The translations under genes and the position numbers were made by a program. The notes beneath the pieces are model-generated. The model saw only the letters and a program-made list of their open reading frames with translations. It ran no database searches and had not been told where the DNA came from. Shown here piece by piece: positions 36,949 to 50,645 of a stretch of 64,000 bases of DNA (within the stretch, counting starts at the first letter, position 1; every line of letters starts with the position of its first letter). The stretch lies in contig NC_134033.1 in NCBI RefSeq assembly GCF_964204645.1, forward strand, positions 11,429,155 through 11,493,154. Direction: 5' to 3'. This stretch comes from Tubulanus polymorphus (taxonomy: Eukaryota > Nemertea > Palaeonemertea > Tubulaniformes > Tubulanidae).

Positions 36949-37902
36949 TTATTTGACCGAATTTCTACAGCAGATCTTTGTACAAAAATATTCACGAATT
37001 TCTCGTCCAAGTAAAAGATATATGTAGAAATTTATCACATAGTTACAAACATGAAACTGGGTAAAAATGTCAAGTAGGAAATTCATTAGTTTTGTGGAAA
37101 TTGGTAACAGTACGGAAATGGTGTTCGGTAGATTAAATATAGCAAATGCGAGTGAAACAGTTACAAGCATTATCGTTGTACGTTTTGATTTTGTAGTTTT
37201 CTGATCGGACGAAACCATTTTCGAACCTCTGAATAACAACTGAACTATTATGACAGAATTAGACATGATAATAAAGGTTAGAGGTAGGAGGTTAATATGG
37301 ATGACATTAATGGTAAACATCATTCCCTGGTCAAATACGTCGTAGTAACATCCGAAAGACTGGTCGAAAAAATGTATCGACAAAGTAGGTATGAGATATA
37401 GAATCAGAACATTCACGGCGGTAATTACCAATATTATAAATCGGGCGAATGTAGGTGTACATATCAAACGAGATGTGAACGGGAAGAGCACAACTGCCGC
37501 ACGTTCTAGAGATATCGCTACTATCAACCACGAACTATTACTGACAACAACTATCATAAAAAATTCGTAGATTTGACAACTGGTTAATGAACTCATGGTG
37601 AATATCGGAGGTTTCGCGAACAAGAGAACAAACTGTAACACAGGCATCAATGCGCAATTGATGATATACAAAAAGTCACTGACAGCCAAAACGATGAGAT
37701 AATTAGCGTAAGATAACCTGCGGAATCTACGACTTATCATTATCAGGAAAGTTGCCGAATTTCCGTAGGTTCCAATTGGCAATAGAATAAGCATAATGAC
37801 CATTGGCACGATACGATAGCTTCCAGACTTGTTCACCAACGACGTGAGAACGATGTAACTGTTGTAAGGGCGACCGATTTGTATCTGAGTCGAATTCATC
37901 AT
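36949..37902 (-). CDS. Orphan rhodopsin-type GPCR, family B, copy 2
   Basis: Intact 317-codon frame in the inverted unit, closely matching GPCR-B1 and B3. Notable changes are GTYGN for GIFGN in helix 1, an Arg-to-Gln change after the start, Leu-to-Phe in helix 4 and IHFFDQ in the second extracellular loop. The SLERAAVV motif and the NYVINFYIY helix 7 are kept. There are two start codons in tandem (MMNS). With no frame break the copy is probably functional. Confidence 0.87.
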   Translation of the reverse strand: MMNSTQIQIGRPYNSYIVLTSLVNKSGSYRIVPMVIMLILLPIGTYGNSATFLIMISRRFRRLSYANYLIVLAVSDFLYIINCALMPVLQFVLLFAKPPIFTMSSLTSCQIYEFFMIVVVSNSSWLIVAISLERAAVVLFPFTSRLICTPTFARFIILVITAVNVLILYLIPTLSIHFFDQSFGCYYDVFDQGMMFTINVIHINLLPLTFIIMSNSVIIVQLLFRGSKMVSSDQKTTKSKRTTIMLVTVSLAFAIFNLPNTISVLLPISTKLMNFLLDIFTQFHVCNYVINFYIYLLLGREIREYFCTKICCRNSVK

Positions 37903-37955
37903 TAACGAGGATCAAGTGAGAGTGTTATACAAGTGAAAACTGTTTGGGAGCGCAG

Positions 37956-37962
37956 TTTTATA
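37956..37962 (-). promoter_or_regulatory. TATA box of GPCR-B2
   Basis: TATAAAA on the minus strand, about 55-60 bp upstream of the GPCR-B2 start codon, in the same conserved block as the other copies. Confidence 0.7.
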
Positions 37963-38032
37963 AACCGACGAGCCCAATTACCTCGTTGAGATAATTATTC
38001 GTAGGTTAAACTGACCGTGTTTCCTCGCGTAT

Positions 38033-38155
38033 TAGAGGAGAAGCACGCAGGAGAAGCACGGAAGAACGGCACGCAGGAGCAGCACGCAGGAGCGGCGCGC
38101 AGGAGTTGCGCGGAAGAGCGGCACGCCGGATTGCACGGTGGAGCAGCACGGAGGT
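38033..38155 (-). repeat. 13-bp VNTR upstream of GPCR-B2
   Basis: About nine units of the 13-bp repeat found at 28965-29155, shorter than in copy 1. Confidence 0.85.
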
Positions 38156-39425
38156 GAAGTGTAAACGAGAATGATGCTTACTAACCCTTACAGGTAACAA
38201 CTTATAATGGAAAGCTGTAGTAACTGAATTATGAAATATGATTCAGGCGGACCCAGAATTGATATCTTCTTCATTTGTAGATGGTTGATGTGAATCCTCG
38301 TTTTTTATGAGGCAATTAGTGATTTCCCTGTAGCGTCACCGATTTCTGATTTCCGGGATGTCGAATGTATTTGAAATGGATACATCAGCTAGTATAAGGC
38401 AGATACGCTTATATTATATACAATATACAATATTTCACGTCACAGAATAATTTTCATTTTATGATAAGAGCATGACGTCCAGTGAGCAGTTTATACAGTG
38501 TCGTTTATTCTTTTTAGTAATTTAACATAACGTTTAGAAGCTGGAAGAAGTCGACCGAACTTTAGAAACACTCGCTGGCTGGAAAAGGGGGCGGTCACTG
38601 ATAATGACGAGAAAACAATACGTCCTACGAAGTCGCAGAAAACTCTAAAAACAGCCGCAAAGCAGCGATGCGGGTTTTTGCCTTGCTGGCTTAAATACCG
38701 TAGCGTATATCCCTAGATGACAATTAGCACTACGACAAATATTGTTTATGTGACTCGTAAAAGATGGAAAAAGAGATTTTGATCAAGTGCAACACCAATA
38801 CTGTCAATAATCCTCTGTGTAGATGACCTGCCTAAAACGGTGATGTTTTACTGGAAGTTAATTCATTGATGAATAAGCATGGTTGATACAGTATTTCGAT
38901 CTAACATAATTCAAACCGTTATACGTTTAAATATCTGGATAGACCAAAACCAGTCTTGCAGTTGGTGGAAATAATGACATATGACAGATTACAATTCGAG
39001 ATAGAAATCTCAATGAGATTCTAAACTACTTTCGATAGAAGTGGTGCTTTCGATGAGAAATGAGCCATCTACTAGTGTATTTCAATCGAGCAGAAAATCG
39101 AGAATGCAGTGGAAGTAAAATAATGAGTAAATTAATCATACAATGTTTTCAGTATTCAGGTTTAAAGAGCGATTAAGATTTGCCAACAGAATTATCAACG
39201 ACAAAAATGAAGAGAAGATTCCAGTAAAGACATTGCACCATTGCTGTTTTGATGAATTATCTGCATTAAAGTAATAACTTTATTTCTACCACATATAAAC
39301 AAGATAAAAATACATCATATTTTGTAATTCATTGGACAATTAATACGTAGAATGTTTACCAATGAAGCACAGTGGCTGAACTACAAAGAGGTCCGGTGTG
39401 TATAATAAGAACGAAGGGAACCGAA

Positions 39426-40538
39426 CTATCGCACTGAAGAAGCCCAACACCTTAATAGTCTCTTAAACTCGCCACGGAATTTCGAACTTCCCAAGCAATA
39501 CAGGTAGAAATTTACCATCGGATTGATGAACAGAAAAACATAAGATATAGAAGAACTCGCGCGGCGTAGTTCAGACAGAACGGGGTCGTTTTCATAATCA
39601 ACGTTGCCACTTTCCCAAAAATTTGCATGGAAAACGTAGGGTAAACTTGTAACAAGGAACACAAAACAGACGAGAAGTAGGAGAATCGTGAGGGAAATTT
39701 CTCGTTGGTGCAATTTTGTACCGGACGAAGTACTTTCACGTTGTTTCCTGCTCTTCAGTACAATTCTGGCCATTAAGATGTTGAGAATAAGCAGGACAGG
39801 GAATGGTATATAAACAGAATATATGACGTCAAACATATAGAACACGTCCCTCCAAACGCCTTCTAGTTGAAGTCGGCAGAATGGTTCACCGCCGTAGATC
39901 GGTGTTTCCGATCCACCGTAGATCAACAAATGTGAATAGCATAATGCAACAAATATAAACACAAACAGAACGACCCATCTTGCACGCTTAACTGTGCACC
40001 AGCTCTTCGCTTTTAGCGGGAATTGTATCGCTACGAATCTATCGACCGTAACAACGACTAACAGACTGTTCGATATCGCAAAACCGAAATAGTCTTCGGT
40101 GTAGTAAATTTTACAAAAAACGTTCGAAATCAATTCCGGGCGATTGTCTTCCAGGTAACTAAGCAATAACACAACAGCTAATAAGTTCGTATCGAAAACC
40201 GACAGGAATCTCAGATAGAAGGATGTAGTAAGACCCCGGTAACGTGGCGAGCTGAGCACTATGATAGCTAAGATGTTTGCCGGTACGCCCAGCCCTATTA
40301 TGACCGGTGGGAAATACTGGTTGAATAATAGGCTAACGTATCGGATCGATTCTAAACCGGCAGTGTTATTCCAGTATGAAAGAGTCATATCGGCTCCTAT
40401 GATTTCTTCGATTGTTAAGTATTCAAGAATGGCGAAGCTCGCAGATATGAGTAGCTCATATGTGTAGGAAGTGTCCTCTATCTGTTCTGATATCCTAATG
40501 CAACTTAACTGAAGACACAATGGCTTTGTGCAGGTCAT
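39426..40538 (-). CDS. Orphan rhodopsin-type GPCR, family A, copy 2
   Basis: Intact 370-codon frame, inverted; the internal Met at 40388 is the likelier start. The sequence differs from copy 3 by only two residues that I can find, both in the doubtful N-terminal extension. It keeps the nine codons missing from copy 1 (two in helix 4, seven before helix 7). Motifs are VDRFVAIQFPLKA after helix 3 and NPMVNFYLYC in helix 7, with the extracellular cysteine pair. It is divergently placed relative to GPCR-A1 and probably functional. Confidence 0.88.
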   Translation of the reverse strand: MTCTKPLCLQLSCIRISEQIEDTSYTYELLISASFAILEYLTIEEIIGADMTLSYWNNTAGLESIRYVSLLFNQYFPPVIIGLGVPANILAIIVLSSPRYRGLTTSFYLRFLSVFDTNLLAVVLLLSYLEDNRPELISNVFCKIYYTEDYFGFAISNSLLVVVTVDRFVAIQFPLKAKSWCTVKRARWVVLFVFIFVALCYSHLLIYGGSETPIYGGEPFCRLQLEGVWRDVFYMFDVIYSVYIPFPVLLILNILMARIVLKSRKQRESTSSGTKLHQREISLTILLLLVCFVFLVTSLPYVFHANFWESGNVDYENDPVLSELRRASSSISYVFLFINPMVNFYLYCLGSSKFRGEFKRLLRCWASSVR

Positions 40539-41023
40539 ATCATTGATGAAACAATTTGTTAAGCGATTAGATAATTTGCTGCATGAGTCACTATCAAACC
40601 ATCAAATCTGTTCGTCCAATTCAACACGAAAATTACCTAAATAGCCCATATGTACATTATGAGTAATTTCATAAAATACGTAGCAAAATTGATTGTATGG
40701 ATTAGTTCTTCTCAGACATGGTAAAATCAAAAACTGAAATTGTTCGAAAGCAATACTGAAAGCATGTAGGACAGGGGTTAGATTACACATAAAAGCATCA
40801 TTAACTCCATCCACTACGATGAGCTGAAAGTATGACCATAATCTTAATTGATTGGAATGATTAATACAACATGAAGTTCCAAAATTATCTTAATGTGTTT
40901 TATTCAACGAAAATAGACGCTATTAAATAACTATGCCAGATATATCTGAACTACATAACAGTGTCCACAATACATGATTGTTCCAGGTGGCACCAGGAGT
41001 ACAGAAGTCTGCTCGGGAAATGG

Positions 41024-41219
41024 TTTGATTTGATTTGATTTGAACACTTTATTTTTCAAATATAATTTACAGCATAGTGTACAAAGCATAATACAAAATA
41101 CAGTAAATTAGACCTGGAGGGGCCTGTAGAAACTAAGGAATAGTTTGTATAAAACAGGTCCCTCAAAAGAGAAAAGAAAAAAAGAGAAATGCAATAAAGA
41201 AAATAATATGCTCACAGTC
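41024..41219 (-). mobile_element. SINE/retroposon-like insertion with 5-bp target duplication
   Basis: A 196-bp block reads, on the minus strand, toward AATAAAGTG and a (TCAAA)n tail. It is flanked by AATGG on both sides (41019-41023 and 41220-41224). The paralogous site near 54985-54995 reads across with one AATGG-equivalent and no insertion. This fits target-primed insertion of a non-LTR-type retroposon into copy 2 only. Confidence 0.85.
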
Positions 41220-41389
41220 AATGGTAAATCGTTTGGCCAAATAAGATCATTACATTAGAAAGGGTATTTATGGGTTGACTGAATCCAAATGTCCTCATAA
41301 ATCGGGCAGCGGAGACTCGGGTTAGATCACATCATGGGAATGTAACCTGGTAGAATGCAGAAAGAAGCTCTTCCAAAAATATCTGGCGT

Positions 41390-41600
41390 TCACAACGTTT
41401 TTTACTAAGCGGTATATTTACAGGGGAGAACAAGTTAATGAGTAAATTTCTGATTAAACTGTTTATGAGGCATAAAGTAATGATATACTTTGAAGGAATA
41501 TGATTATGAGTGGAGAGAGAATCTATTGTTTAAACTGGTTCGGAGGCGACTTTTACGAAAGCTCCGAATAAACATGATAATAAGAAAACTGAATATGTTA
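41390..41600 (+). mobile_element. Old Penelope-like terminal fragment
   Basis: GGGGAGAACAAGTTAATGAGTAAATT and onward resembles 25125-25260, the element end in the transporter intron, without the hairpin. It is shared with 54605-54805, so it predates the duplication. Confidence 0.5.
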
Positions 41601-42902
41601 GATTCGTATTGATATAGTCTATTTTCTGCAATCAGTTTGGTGAAACTGGATTTCTGGTGATTTAATTAAAAGTGATTTAAATGTATCGCAAAAATACCGT
41701 TCGTGTCTTAGTGAAGGAAAACTCAGTTCAAGAACTGCGACAACGGATTCGAAAGATTTCAGAGTTGGATATGTGGTCAAATTCAGCCGTGTGTCAAACT
41801 CTTCACGGTTACTCACTTTCACTTATTGATAATTTTCTGATATTTCGTTTTAGGATATTTGAATAAAAATCGATGACATCCGTCTGAAATAATCGCTTCG
41901 GTCTAGACTGGAATACAGATGACTATTTTATTGAAATATCGGTTATATCGATAAATAATATATAATACAAATTAATGGCTTGTATCGAGTTTAGTGAAAC
42001 ATATACCTATAATCCGTTTATAATCCTAATGTTATGAAATTTATTTTAATTTACGCGTATGTAATCCTTTTATGAAACGAAGGATTATGAATTTTCAGAA
42101 TCATAATTTGTCGTGATGTCAGCGGTAGACCAAGAGGCAAGATTTGAGGGCCGTAGGAGGTAGTTCCACAAATGTAAGAAAGGCATTTTTTTATTACCGT
42201 ATATCGCTGCAACCGTGAGGAGTTTGAAATTTCATTTTCTGATCGCTAATCCTAATTCTAGAGCGTTAAATGATGGAAGGCTCTACATGCAGAAAAAATT
42301 AAGCCATATTCAGACGGAATTATGATGATATATGACACGATTTGTCTGAAATGACGAATTCGGGAATTTGGGAAATGTATAAGACTGGAATTATAAACTG
42401 TATGATATTGTTTACTTGAAACACACGATAAGGTATGTACAGCTCCGTGGTTTGTAACATATAGTCTCTAGTAGGTTTAATCATGGACTCTGAAACTAAT
42501 CGTTTTATCTTCCATGGTTTAATCATTCAATACAGAAATGATCCTGTTCCACAATAATGTGTGGATTCTATCTGATTTTGACCTGAATGGAATCGGTTTC
42601 ATTTGGCTGTGGACCCAGTTCTTGAATTTGGTATTGAACCCAGGTCTAAATATGTGGAGTTTTATTTCACTTAATTTGACTTATCTGAGATTTTACCAAA
42701 TGAACTAGCATTTTGTTCATCTACATGTAACCATTCGAGCCGAAAACAAAACTCGATGACTCAAATTCGAAATATTCTTCATCCAGCCATGGACTCTAAA
42801 ACGTTTTAGAGTCGATGATCCAGCTAATAGGTTCTATTACTAGGTTTATTCTGTCGTCTATTACCTAGTTGTTATGTAATATTGTAACGTATTTATTTCA
42901 GT
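41601..42902. other. Spacer X2 (inverted copy of X1)
   Basis: Non-coding, with the near-perfect palindrome at 42788-42817. It is the upstream region of T2b. Confidence 0.6.
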
Positions 42903-43193
42903 ATGTTCACTAAAAACTCTGTTCATCGCGTTGGCCTTGTTTATGGTCATTGGAACTATCGCAGCAAATGAAGGTAATCTATGACAATCATTCGGTTCAC
43001 GTGCAATCAGATAAGTTTACGTACTGTTTTCAATACAATTCCCACCTAAACGGGTTTTTTTCTAAATTTTTCAGAAGTGGGGTTTCAAAAAAGAGGAATT
43101 AGTTGCTATTGAAATAGCCAAAAGGGTACATATTGGTTTTTCTCTATAGACCAATCTTGTTGCCCAGCCATGGCTGGGAAATGTTGTTTGTAA
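42903..43193 (+). pseudogene. T2b: broken peptide gene, family T2
   Basis: Exons 42903-42973 and 43075-43193 keep their splice sites. Exon 1 is 71 nt instead of 70: one extra A in the A-run after the third codon shifts the signal peptide out of frame. In exon 2 the codon for the second mature cysteine (TGC in T2a and T2c) is TGA. Either lesion alone would abolish the product. The A-run change could be a sequencing error; the stop is less likely to be. Confidence 0.88.
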
Positions 43194-43565
43194 AGGATAT
43201 TGGCTGCACAGCATCATGATATTGATAAATTTGCCTGATCATGTATGAACCAAATAAAAAACAACGTCAGAATTAAGAAATTCTTGAAGTTATGATTATT
43301 GGTCACTAATATTTCCACTGGAGGATTAGGACTTATGGTTACCCATTTCTAACCGGCCTTTCCAGGGACTGAATTAGCGAGAGGACCGTGGACCATGAGA
43401 CCTCGTCGAGGAAAACAAAAGTTCCAGCGGAACATGTTCAAGAATTACAAGGAGCCCTCGGTCAGCCTGTAGTTGTATTCTTAGCTATCAAATATTATTG
43501 TCGAGTTTTTTTATGAAATGAATGATAAAATTTAAGGATATACAAACATATATTCATAAAACAAT

Positions 43566-45575
43566 AAGCCTTTTTACAGTTTCCAGGCGCCATTTTTTGG
43601 GGTATCCGCCGGGTCCGCATTGTTGAATTATTTGTCCCTATTTTTCCCCCGTTTAATTTTTCTATTTCGTTCATATCTCTGTATTGGATAAAGATAGAAA
43701 CAAAGTAAAAATATCGATGAACTCGGCTGATAACAAACTTTTTTTTTATATCACTCATTTATTAAGTTAATGCAACAAGTTTTCAGGATCAATAGCCATC
43801 TATATGTGGTCCTATATACCTTTTACCGTTTTCAATTATCCGTATTAGTTTTTAAGTAGTTGCGAGTCAAACTTCCAAAACACGTTTTCTAGAGAATCAT
43901 GTTTGCATATTTATACCAAGAAATTTGACAATTCAACCGGTCCTACTTTGTTAAAATCAAAATTCTCAGTAACTATGGAAACAAGGGCACCTAGTTATTT
44001 GAAAAAATGGTAAATAGAGATATATTTCTAGTAACACAGGGACAGACTACGGGTTTGGAGGGTCGGTAGTCCGGACCCCTGCTCCTTCCCATTAAGGTTA
44101 CCATCTTTGTCAAGACAGTGATCGCATAAAACCTACAAATCTAACACTCATCCTCTTGCAAATTATATTGTTTTGGATGTATTTGTTTCAACATCGAGGA
44201 GCACCCTACTCGCAGCCTTAATATACGGAAAATGTCCTTACTTTTGGACCCCTCTCCCAATCATCTAAGATAGTCAAAAAAGTCGAAATAAGTCTTCTAG
44301 TGTCAGGCATTTAAGTTTCATTGATCTCCCGTCAATATTATATTGTTTCACAGTATATTGCATCAATGAAATACGGCGGTTGGCAGGTGATTCTCGAGCC
44401 AGTTGTTCAAAAGTCAACCATCAGAAATACCATGGTGTAATGGCGAGCACTCGGTCCTCGGTTAAATACCGGTACCCGATTTACATTTTTGAATTTGCAG
44501 CAGCAGCTCCACGCAAATGGAGGCAGCCATGGCTGTGTCAAACTTGACGCTTGCAAACCGTTGGATCGAGTTTGCTTTTTTGAGAAGGTTCGATGTTCGA
44601 TCTTTATTACTGATCGTGACACGAGCTGGAAGGTGTTTCAAATTGAATTTGAATATATTAGGCTTAGTCGATTGTGTTGGAAAGATTGGAACTTTGGAAT
44701 ATATTAGTATATATTGAGGAACATAACATTCGTTTACTTTCTGTCAAAATTGATCTCATGCGTTTGATAGTTGTTTTGAGATTTGGCACATTCTCAAGGT
44801 CTGTATTCAAGGTCTGTATTAGCCCACTTCACGTAAGTAGCCATGTAAAATTGCGACGGCAATACGACGCAGCATTGAGACTGTGGTTCTCATGCATGTG
44901 CCACATAATGTCTGACTTTGACATTTGCAATCGTATACCCGTACGTGCAGTTTTGGGATCGAATGAAACACGTTGGACAAAATGATAATTTCTGTTGTGA
45001 ACCTAGATAGCTGGTTAAAGCAACACCTGGGTTATTTCGTTTATTTTGACAAATCCTAGAGAATATATATCTTTAATTACCATTTTTCAAAAACCTAGGT
45101 GCCCTTATTTCTATGGTTACTTAAAAAATTGATTTTCAACAAAGTAGGGACCGGTGAAATTGTGAAATTTCCTGATATATAGATGCACGCAGGGGACCGG
45201 GGAAAACGTGTTTTGGAAGTTTGACTCGCAACTACTTAAAAACTAATACGGATAATTGAAAACGGTAAAAGGTATATAGGACCACATATAGATGGCTATT
45301 GATCCTGAAAACTTCAAAAATGTAGATTAAAATTTGTAAGAATTACGAACTTTTGAATGAGATGAGCAATAATTCAAGTTGAATGAGTGATATCATAAAA
45401 AAGTTTATTATCAGCCAAGTTCATCGATATTTTTACTTTGTTTTTATCTTAATAAAATCCAGAGATATGAACGAAATAAAAAAATTAAACCGGAGAAAAA
45501 TAGGGACAAAAAATTCAACAATGCGGACCCGGCGGGTACCCAAAAAAATGGCGCCTGGAAACTGTAAAAAGGCTT
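43566..45575. mobile_element. 2-kb element W with long terminal inverted repeats, copy 2
   Basis: The element begins AAGCCTTTTTACAGTTTCC and ends with the inverse GGAAACTGTAAAAAGGCTT. The inverted repeats are about 470-530 bp long. The interior (about 44040-45045) has no recognisable transposase. Flanks match the uninterrupted sites near 34091-34100 and 63025-63035, with an apparent 2-bp AT duplication. It is a non-autonomous fold-back/MITE-like DNA transposon. Confidence 0.85.
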
Positions 45576-47025
<1,450 letters not shown>

Positions 47026-47128
47026 TCGTATTGTTTGGTTTGTCCAGGTTTCCAGGTTGGATGAGAGGCCTACTCGTCGATATTGGACTCATTCCGAGGG
47101 AATGCAATGGTCTTCAACAACGAAAAAA

Positions 47129-47975
47129 ATGTCCACTACTTTACAATTTTTGGTACTATTTTTCCTATCTTCCATAAAGATGGATCCCTATCTGTTTACT
47201 AAAATCACTATTCTACAACCAGTCAATATCTATATCTAACTACATAGCTGTTGTAATTGCTATTGAAAGATTCGTTTCTGTTCGTTTCCCTTTCTTTCAC
47301 ATGAGACATTTCACTGTCACCAAGCGTAGAATAGCTGTATGTGTTGTGTTACTGGTTTCATATATAATTAATTGGTATAACACTATTAGATACAATGTCG
47401 TTACTGTCAGCAACTATCGCAGATTTAACGAAACATTAGGTTTCATTATGTGCAGCACCACCCAATGGATGCGGATTACCCGTTCTCAGGAAGGAATGAT
47501 TAAAACTGTTCAATTATTCTTTCAGAACATACTGCCATCATTCTTGATCGTCGTAGCATCAGTTCTAACTGCTGTATCACGTGCTAGGAAGTCGAGAGTC
47601 CTGATCGAAACGAGAAAAGAAAGTCATAAACCTTCAGCCAGTAAAACTCTTCTTGTTGTAGTAATTATGTATATGTTACTGGTTTTACCAAATTCGATGT
47701 GCACTTTAATGGCCAACTTCAACGAATTCCTTATGGATACTCTCTGGCTCAATCGGGGCATACCGCTTTTCTCGGTTCTATCTAACACCAGCTATTACGT
47801 TCTCAGAAATTTCGCGATGGATTTAGGTCGATTCTTTAAAATACTTCGTGAATCCGTATATTGCATCAATTTATTTATATATTTGGGGACACTGGACGTT
47901 TTCAGGAGACAATTCACCACATTTTTCACCGGTATTTTTTGTAAAAAAAAATCGAAATCAAAACCGAATGAATGA
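47129..47975 (+). pseudogene. GPCR-C: 5'-truncated rhodopsin-type receptor
   Basis: A frame open from 47178 to the stop at 47975 encodes the end of helix 3 (NYIAVVIAIERFVSVRFPFF; ERF in place of DRY) through helix 7 (VYCINLFIYLGTLDVFRRQF) and a basic tail. Helices 1, 2 and the Cys before helix 3 are missing. Upstream residues that look like a membrane segment lie in a different frame (about 47129-47239), suggesting a frameshift near the A-run at 47201, and a (TA)n tract lies 100 bp further up. It is related to, but not a copy of, families A and B. A missed upstream exon (possible acceptor at about 47247) would be the alternative to a pseudogene. Confidence 0.7.
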
Positions 47976-48202
47976 AGAAGCGTTGAAGTGGAATACCCAC
48001 AATTACGAAGAAAGGATAAAGAGAGTAGTGTCGTTTCCACTATATTCTACGGAAGATTTTCAAAACTATAAAAGCAGTGAAGTTTCAATTACATTCTAAG
48101 GAAAGATTTTAAAAACTTAGAGAGAAGTGACGTTTTTGACTTAATCAGTCATGGAGTTGGTCTATTACTGGCCAATGGGATAGAAATGGACGATCATCGA
48201 CG

Positions 48203-48489
48203 TTAGTTGAGGCAGCACCTGCCTATAAACAATGGACAACAAATATGGCTAGGTGGACCCAGCAGCCAGTAGGTTGCCGGCTTTCCATGACAGGAGCAAG
48301 GAATTCCTCTCTTTTCAACTTCAATCTCTGCAATAACAATATTATTTTCCAAGACTCTATATACTTGTAAATTCAATTTAACAGCGTATTTCTGATTCAC
48401 GTGATAATTTTGAACAAGAAGTTACCTTCTGCGGCAAAGGCTCCGATGACCATAAACAAGGCCAAGGCGATGAACAGAGTCTTGTACAT
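48203..48489 (-). CDS. T1c: secreted cysteine-rich peptide precursor, family T1
   Basis: Exons 48489-48426 and 48327-48203 (TAA) join in phase 1 to 62 codons. A hydrophobic signal peptide of about 20 residues is followed by a short acidic propeptide ending in Lys-Arg (residues 27-28). The 34-residue mature part has cysteines at about residues 32, 34, 51, 52, 59 and 60, i.e. C-x-C, 16 residues, CC, 6 residues, CC, with a Tyr-Trp pair in the long loop. Leader, intron phase and cysteine plan match T2, so the families are paralogous. A 5'-UTR exon with a GAG|gtaagt donor is visible near 48784 on the minus strand. It resembles sea-anemone BDS/APETx-type toxins but lacks their loop between cysteines 3 and 4. 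Function unproven. Confidence 0.83.
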
Positions 48490-50645
48490 ATTCTGAAAGT
48501 GAGTGACAATTAGATATTTTAAGTAAATGGTATGTTACGAATGTTGAAACTTGAAAGCAACGAGGAAATGTGGATTGGTCCGAACCCCCAATCACGCCAG
48601 TCCACACTGGGAGGTATTCGAACCTATGCGAAACCCAGTTATGGTAAACCAGGGACGTGTTAACTAGATTCTACGTCCATGGGTAAACCTATCCCCATAG
48701 TGGGCATTTATCACTGCAGCAACGAGCCTCGTTCATTCATTAGTCACCGCTACTTCTGCTAATCGTCAAGTTTTATCACTTACCTCAGCTTTATTGTGCG
48801 TCTTGTTAATGCAATCCACAACAATAGACTGAAGGCAGAAATTAATCCGTTATGTATACACAGTGTGGTAAACGGCTTTTTCACATAAGCAGCTTTGAAG
48901 ATTTTCAGAATAAATCCAAGTTCTAAATCAGACATTCGTATAATCCTGCTGAATATTTTCACGCACGTAGGGCTTAAAAAGATATATTTAGGAAAAATGA
49001 TTTCGTTTTCGTTATTTTTGTGAACCCATTGTTTGTGAGGCGTCATAATATCATATTAAATTCTGATTTTCCTTACGGTAATAGTCATCTACTTGAGGAA
49101 AGCGGCAAAATATCGAGCCTGAGAGCTGGAGTTTGCGTAACTAGGTAAACTCAAGTAACCGGAATTTTTGTAAATGGGCATTTTCCACCAAAATCAATCT
49201 TCTCGGCAAATAAAGAACCTTAACGAGTACAGTTCATTCTTCACCATTGGTATATTGGTCTAATGTTGATAAATTCTTCGCTTGATTTCCCTCATTCCTT
49301 CTGGCATTTTTACCTCTGACATTTTTACCTACGAAGTGATTTTACTTCTGGCATTATAACCTCTGGCTTTAATACCTGAATTTTTTTGACGACCACAATT
49401 TTGGTATTTGTGTTACTCAACATGTTTATCAATTCAGAATGTGGCTTTGTTATAAGAATAAACCGATTGCTGCACTACTGTTACTCCATTCCCCAACATT
49501 ATTGACTTCAACCCTTAAACAAATGCCAAATGTGACTTTCATGGCGTAGAACTTTGTTGTAGATTCATGCAGATCAATCTACAGCATTATACCACCCTTA
49601 AATACATTCTTTGGGTGACGTGGTATTTGTGTTTTTCCCAGACAGACACTACATCATTATACAGTCAGAAGCTTTGTTTAAAAACGATTGTTTCGAATGA
49701 AAATGTCATGTAAATGATATCCGAGCTTGCTATGACACAGATGATTTCTCTTGTTGAATAGTTTTTGTCCTCATTAATCACCATCTTTATGTTAGAGTAT
49801 AAGCTGTATGCCAGACAGTAGCAGTTGTTCGAAATATGATAGAAAATAGGCACGTAATACGTGTAAATGTACATCCGATTTTGTGCGCATGATACATATT
49901 TTTAACTTTATACTAGATGTCTAGATTCCATGCATTACTTGACAAATCCAGCGATACTGGTAACAAAAGGTGAAGTGCCTCCTGGAGGCAGCACAATGCA
50001 TAGTATCACAATTTCCTTTAAAACAACCGATGTAACCATGTCATAAAGAAATATACAAAGTTTAATGAATTTATCTTAAACGGTAACGGCGATCGTTGCG
50101 ACCCCATACTTTTACTGATGGCAGCTCATCAGAAAAAAAATCATTGTATAGCAATTACCTATGGGACCATACCCCGAACAAGTGTATCGAGTTTCATTAA
50201 ATCATCTTGAGCGGTTACTGTTAAAAATGTATTTCATTGACTCGTCATAAACCATCATAGTATGGGTCAGATATTATCAATAACCGATATTTTCATGAAC
50301 TAATCTGTATTCCAGACTAGACTGAGAAGATCGTTATAGACTGATAATCATCGATTTCATTATCCTAATAATTTCTCTAATGGGTTCGTTTTTATACGGA
50401 TTTATCGAATAACTTTATTTTCTGCGCAGCAATGTGTTCCCGTCATGCATCCTACACGCGGCATTGATGTAACATCGTGTACCGGAACTCCATTTTGGTG
50501 ATGTCTTCGACAAATTAAATTCATTTTCAATAGATGGATATCGCCGCATTTTGTTGTTTCGGGTGGTCATGATTAATTAGTTTTGTTAAAATGTTGGGGC
50601 GAAAATATAATTCAAAATCATGTTTCCAGCAGAAATATGTGGAGA
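48490..50645. other. Spacer Z3
   Basis: Non-coding, nearly identical to the matching parts of 59778-63000. Compared with Z1 it lacks about 700 bp between GACAAATCCAG (49938-49948) and CGATACTG; in Z1 both ends of the missing piece carry TCCAG, so it looks like a microhomology deletion. It also lacks the (TA)n tract and the MITE. Confidence 0.75.
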
